From Rhodobiaceae bacterium (lineage in GTDB: Bacteria; Pseudomonadota; Alphaproteobacteria; Rhizobiales; TMED25), in the NCBI GenBank assembly GCA_002704755.1, contig PAHC01000008.1, positions 26,332-33,363 of the forward strand: a stretch of DNA of 7,032 bases, in the 5' to 3' direction. This document shows, in pieces, positions 5,965 to 7,032 of the stretch. Made by a program: the position numbers and the translations under genes. The notes beneath the pieces were generated by a model. The model saw nothing but the letters and a program-made list of their open reading frames with translations, was not told the DNA's origin and searched no databases. How positions within the stretch are numbered: position 1 is the first letter of the stretch; every line of letters begins with the position of its first letter.

Positions 5965-7032
5965 CTAAGAGTTTTTCTCTTCATCAACCTCTTCATAGTC
6001 AGCATCAACAATTGTATCATCGTCATTATCTGATTGATTTGGGTTATTTTCACCCTCACTCTGTTGTGCTTTATAAATGGCTTCACCTAATTTCATTGCT
6101 TCTTGAGTTAATGCCTCAAGATCTTTGGCAATTTTTGATGTATCATCGCTTTCAATAGACGATTTTAGTTGTTTAATCGCTTCTTCAATTGATTTTTTAT
6201 CATCATTGCTGACTTTATCACCATGTTCTTTAAGACTCTTTTCTGTTCCATGTATTAGTGACTCGGCTTGATTTTTTGTTTCAATTAATTCTTTTTTGAC
6301 CTTATCTTCTTCTGCGTGAGCTTCAGCATCTTTTACCATCTTTTCAATATCTTCATCAGATAAACCGCCAGAAGCTTGGATCTTTATAGACTGTTCTTTA
6401 TTTGTTGCTTTATCCAGAGCTTTAACATTTACAATGCCATTAGCGTCAATATCAAAAGTCACTTCTATTTGAGGTATTCCTCTTGGTGCAGGGGTAATGC
6501 CGACAAGATCAAAATTACCCAAAAGTTTATTATCTGCAGCCATTTCTCTTTCACCTTGAAAAACTCTAATTGTAACAGCAGATTGATTGTCTTCAGCGGT
6601 TGAGAAAGTCTGGCTTTTTTTTGTAGGAATCGTGGTATTTCTATCAATTAATCTTGTGAAAACACCACCTAATGTTTCTATACCAAGGGATAATGGTGTG
6701 ACATCAAGCAATAAAACATCTTTTACATCACCTTGAAGAACACCTGCTTGTATTGCAGCACCAATTGCAACAACTTCGTCAGGGTTTACGCCTCTATGAG
6801 GTTCCTTACCAAAGAAATTTTGAACTTTTTCCAGAACCTTTGGCATACGTGACATACCACCTACCATTACCACTTCATCTATCTCACCAGCTTTTAGTCC
6901 CGCATCTTTTAAGGCCTTTTCACAAGGAGTTATAGTCTTATCGATAAGATCAGCAACAAGAGTCTCAAATTTTGCTCTTGTTAGTTTGATGTTTAGATGT
7001 TTAGGTCCTGACTGATCTGCGGTTATAAAAGG
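5965..7032 (-). CDS. dnaK: DnaK, Hsp70 chaperone, C-terminal part (5' end outside window)
   Basis: This is the last 355 residues of the ATP-dependent Hsp70 chaperone. The frame is open from base 7032, so the gene continues off the right edge. From the fragment start, PFITADQSGPKHLN and the following VMVGGMSRMPKV (about 55-66) and NPDEVVAIGAA (about 83-93) are the end of the nucleotide-binding domain. DVLLLDVTPLSLGIETLGG (about 105-123) is the interdomain linker running into the beta substrate-binding domain. STAEDNQ and the IPQIEVTFDIDANGI stretch mark that domain, followed by a charged helical lid. The tail is acidic (SDNDDDTIVDADYEEVDEEKNS region) with the usual bacterial ending. Full-length DnaK is about 640 residues, so about 285 are missing to the edge. 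The GTG at 6873 is an internal Val, not a start. Confidence 0.97.
   Translation of the reverse strand, partial: PFITADQSGPKHLNIKLTRAKFETLVADLIDKTITPCEKALKDAGLKAGEIDEVVMVGGMSRMPKVLEKVQNFFGKEPHRGVNPDEVVAIGAAIQAGVLQGDVKDVLLLDVTPLSLGIETLGGVFTRLIDRNTTIPTKKSQTFSTAEDNQSAVTIRVFQGEREMAADNKLLGNFDLVGITPAPRGIPQIEVTFDIDANGIVNVKALDKATNKEQSIKIQASGGLSDEDIEKMVKDAEAHAEEDKVKKELIETKNQAESLIHGTEKSLKEHGDKVSNDDKKSIEEAIKQLKSSIESDDTSKIAKDLEALTQEAMKLGEAIYKAQQSEGENNPNQSDNDDDTIVDADYEEVDEEKNS
5967..5981 (-). repeat. Small hairpin at the dnaK stop codon
   Basis: AAGAG and CTCTT arms of five bases around a five-base loop lie across the last codons and stop of dnaK. On the minus strand a T-rich stretch (TTTTATTTTT) follows some eight bases later, ahead of the dnaJ Shine-Dalgarno site. 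It may modestly lower read-through or protect the dnaK message, but the stem is short and could be chance in AT-rich DNA. Confidence 0.25.

Noticed and set aside
1..7032. Search for mobile elements, CRISPR repeats, tRNA genes, toxin-antitoxin pairs or defence genes
   Set aside because: All the coding space is filled by recognisable housekeeping genes. No direct repeat array, transposase, cloverleaf-like segment or foreign-composition island was seen by eye.

Overview
This 7,032-base window is AT-rich (about one third G+C by eye on sampled lines) and almost fully coding. No gap between genes is longer than 59 bases. Protein sequences and gene order point to an AT-rich alphaproteobacterium. The evidence is hisA-hisF-hisE followed by type I pantothenate kinase, dnaK-dnaJ followed by dapB and a short GpmA, and a PfkB protein resembling the alphaproteobacterial adenosine-kinase group. 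A free-living marine lineage with a streamlined genome is plausible given the composition and tight packing, but that is inference. An intact histidine pathway argues against a highly reduced Rickettsia-like parasite. TGA is used as a stop and TGG as Trp, so the standard bacterial code applies.

Left half, plus strand (1-2313): the 3' end of hisA, then hisF, hisE and coaA, with gaps of 13, 24 and 5 bases. This looks like the distal end of a histidine operon with the first committed CoA enzyme attached. HisA and HisF act in the middle of the pathway (ProFAR isomerisation, then the cyclase half of IGP synthase). HisE hydrolyses phosphoribosyl-ATP at an early step. CoaA phosphorylates pantothenate. 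hisF must start at TTG.

Right half, minus strand (7032 down to 2289): the 3' part of dnaK, then dnaJ, dapB, a short gpmA and a PfkB-family kinase, with gaps of 30, 59, 8 and 27 bases. DnaK and DnaJ form the Hsp70 chaperone pair. DapB is a lysine/diaminopimelate enzyme, GpmA is glycolytic, and the PfkB kinase probably acts on adenosine or another nucleoside or sugar. The two gene sets converge and overlap by 25 bases at their 3' ends (2289-2313), with no convincing terminator there.

The window contains no mobile element, CRISPR array, tRNA, rRNA, toxin-antitoxin or defence gene, and no gene of unknown family. I see no new biological system. The items worth a second look are small. An A8 run near the end of hisE would, on a -1 slip, read in frame into coaA. 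An 8-bp inverted repeat sits directly over the dapB ribosome-binding region. The convergent coaA/PfkB genes overlap. The substrate of the PfkB kinase is open.
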